Shown here: positions 6,973 through 8,191 of the stretch, one piece after another
Layout: each line of letters begins with the position of its first letter
Numbering within the stretch: the stretch's first letter is position 1
Assembly: GCA_002298075.1 (NCBI GenBank)
Contig: DBLW01000013.1
Location: 1-8,191, forward strand
DNA length: 8,191 nt
Source: Bacteroidales bacterium UBA714
Lineage (GTDB): Bacteria > Bacteroidota > Bacteroidia > Bacteroidales > UBA932
Direction: 5' to 3'
The notes under the pieces: generated by a model
The model's database searches: none
Told to the model about the DNA's origin: nothing
The model's input: only the letters and a program-made list of their open reading frames with translations
Position numbers and translations under genes: made by a program

Positions 6973-8191
6973 TTCTGCCACGTTCCATATCTACACCTGT
7001 CACGGTCACTTTTATCTTCTGATGAAGTTTCAGGACCTTTGACGGATCTGCAAGGCCTTTTACACCCATTTGGGAAACATGTATAAGGCCATTTTGTTTT
7101 ATGCCTATGTCCACGAATGCCCCGAATGCAGTTATGTTCGTGACTATGCCTGGTAATTCCATTCCGGAGGCAAGATCCTCGATTGTCCTGATGTCCTGGG
7201 AGAACTCGAACTGCTGCGCTTCTTCACGAGGGTCACGTCCAGGTTTGCGCAATTCGTTTATAATATCGTTTATGGTAGGAAGTCCGAAATCTCCCCCGAC
7301 ATATTTGGCAGGGTCTATCATAGAGCACAATTGCGCGTTTCCGACAAGCTCTTTTGCCGTCACTTTCAGGTCGCGCGCCATCTTGTCAACTATATGATAA
7401 GCCTCGGGATGCACTGCAGACGCGTCAAGAGGATTGTCAGCCCCCTGTATTCTCAGAAAGCCCGCGCACTGCTCAAAAGCTTTTGCACCGAGCCTTTTCA
7501 CTTTCAGAAGCTCCTCACGTGAGCGGTATGCCCCGTTAGCTGTACGATATTCCACTATATTCTCCGCCAGTGCGGGTCCGATTCCGGATACATAGCTCAG
7601 CAGATAGCTGCTTGCGGTATTGAGGTTAACTCCAACGCTGTTCACACAGCTTACAACCGTGTTGTCCAATTTCTCTTTCAGGATATTCTGGTCCACGTCA
7701 TGCTGATACTGCCCCACTCCGAGAGACTTCGGATCTATCTTGACAAGTTCAGCAAGCGGGTCCATAAGCCTCCTGCCAATCGAGACCGCACCGCGCACCG
7801 TCACATCATGGTCCGGAAACTCTGCGCGGGCAACTTCTGATGCTGAATATATTGAGGCCCCGTCCTCGCTTACTGTGAAAACTCGGACTCCCTCAGGCAA
7901 ATGGACACGCTTGATAAAGTCCTCCGTTTCACGGCCCGCAGTACCGTTTCCGATAGCGATTACTTCTATTCCGTATTTCTGGACCATGGACGATACAGCC
8001 TGGATAGCCTTAATCTTTTCATTTGCAGGCGGATGCGGAAAAATAGCTTCATTGTGCAGCAGATTTCCCTGTTCATCAAGGCATACGACCTTGCAACCGG
8101 TTCTGAAGCCAGGGTCTATGGCCAGCACCCGTTTCTGCCCCACTGGAGGAGCAAGGAGAAGCTGACGGAGATTCTCTCCGAAAATTCTTAC
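6947..8191 (-). CDS. tex: Tex-family RNA-binding protein, C-terminal part (5' end beyond window)
   Basis: The visible 414 residues are the C-terminal part of a Tex protein, a cytoplasmic nucleic-acid-binding protein related to the eukaryotic elongation factor Spt6 and linked to transcription. The reading frame is open to the right edge, where NLRQLLLAPPVGQKRV matches the family, so the GTG at 8141-8143 (internal residue 17) is not the start. Domains in order: a YqgF/RNase H-like fold at about 20-145 (AIDPGFRTG, GNGTAGRETEDF), the highly conserved LVKIDPKSLGVGQYQHDV at 149-166, tandem helix-hairpin-helix at about 180-250 (VSGIGPALAENIVEYR, then FEQCAGFLRI), and an S1 domain at about 340-412 (GIVTNITAFGAFVDIG, GLIHVSQM, DMERGRISLKL). 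The protein ends two residues beyond the S1 core (SSC-stop). Full-length relatives are roughly 700-800 residues, so close to half is missing off the edge. The 3' end overlaps the convergent transporter gene by 26 bp. Confidence 0.95.
   Translation of the reverse strand, partial: VRIFGENLRQLLLAPPVGQKRVLAIDPGFRTGCKVVCLDEQGNLLHNEAIFPHPPANEKIKAIQAVSSMVQKYGIEVIAIGNGTAGRETEDFIKRVHLPEGVRVFTVSEDGASIYSASEVARAEFPDHDVTVRGAVSIGRRLMDPLAELVKIDPKSLGVGQYQHDVDQNILKEKLDNTVVSCVNSVGVNLNTASSYLLSYVSGIGPALAENIVEYRTANGAYRSREELLKVKRLGAKAFEQCAGFLRIQGADNPLDASAVHPEAYHIVDKMARDLKVTAKELVGNAQLCSMIDPAKYVGGDFGLPTINDIINELRKPGRDPREEAQQFEFSQDIRTIEDLASGMELPGIVTNITAFGAFVDIGIKQNGLIHVSQMGVKGLADPSKVLKLHQKIKVTVTGVDMERGRISLKLSSC

Noticed and set aside
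8141..8143. GTG as the start codon of the tex gene
   Set aside because: The frame continues to the right edge with residues (FGENLRQLLLAPP) that are conserved in Tex proteins just before the YqgF-like domain, so the GTG is an internal valine codon.
7740..8165. Plus-strand 141-codon open frame opposite tex
   Set aside because: It is antisense to the conserved YqgF-like region of tex, and its translation is low-complexity with no recognisable motif.

Overview
The window looks like ordinary chromosomal DNA from a Bacteroidota bacterium, most likely a member of the Bacteroidales. Three things point there. The only convincing promoter sites are of the TTTG / TAnnTTTG type used by the Bacteroidota primary sigma factor. 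Start codons are preceded by A-rich leaders, not clear Shine-Dalgarno sequences. The encoded proteins (an exported Tricorn-like S41 protease, a DPM1-like glycosyltransferase followed by a class I dihydroorotase, and a Tex protein) are of a kind familiar from that phylum. The species cannot be named from the sequence.

Layout. Positions 1 to about 440 hold no gene I can recognise, only short weak repeats. Positions 441-600 carry a partly duplicated segment with two TAnnTTTG promoter elements about 83 bp apart. They drive a large gene (625-3864) for a secreted, beta-propeller plus PDZ plus S41 Tricorn-type protease with all four catalytic residues in place. A 10-bp hairpin (3875-3898) follows it. 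Next come three co-directional genes: a polyprenol-phosphate mannose synthase (3914-4642), a dihydroorotase (4639-6012, overlapping the previous gene by 4 bp) and a ten-helix EamA/DMT transporter (6052-6972, after a 39-bp gap). On the opposite strand, the 3' part of a tex gene (8191 down to 6947) converges on the transporter gene and overlaps its last 26 bp. Its N-terminal half lies beyond the right edge.

How the genes relate. The mannose synthase, dihydroorotase and transporter probably form one transcription unit, but they do not make an obvious pathway. They cover lipid-linked sugar donor synthesis, pyrimidine synthesis, and small-molecule transport with an unknown substrate. The protease is probably its own unit, acting in the periplasm. 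Tex is a cytoplasmic nucleic-acid-binding protein transcribed independently from the other side.

I found no tRNA, rRNA, CRISPR array, insertion sequence or phage gene, and no convincing undescribed system. The points most worth a second look are the duplicated promoter region, the hairpin immediately before the mannose synthase start, and the overlapping convergent gene ends.
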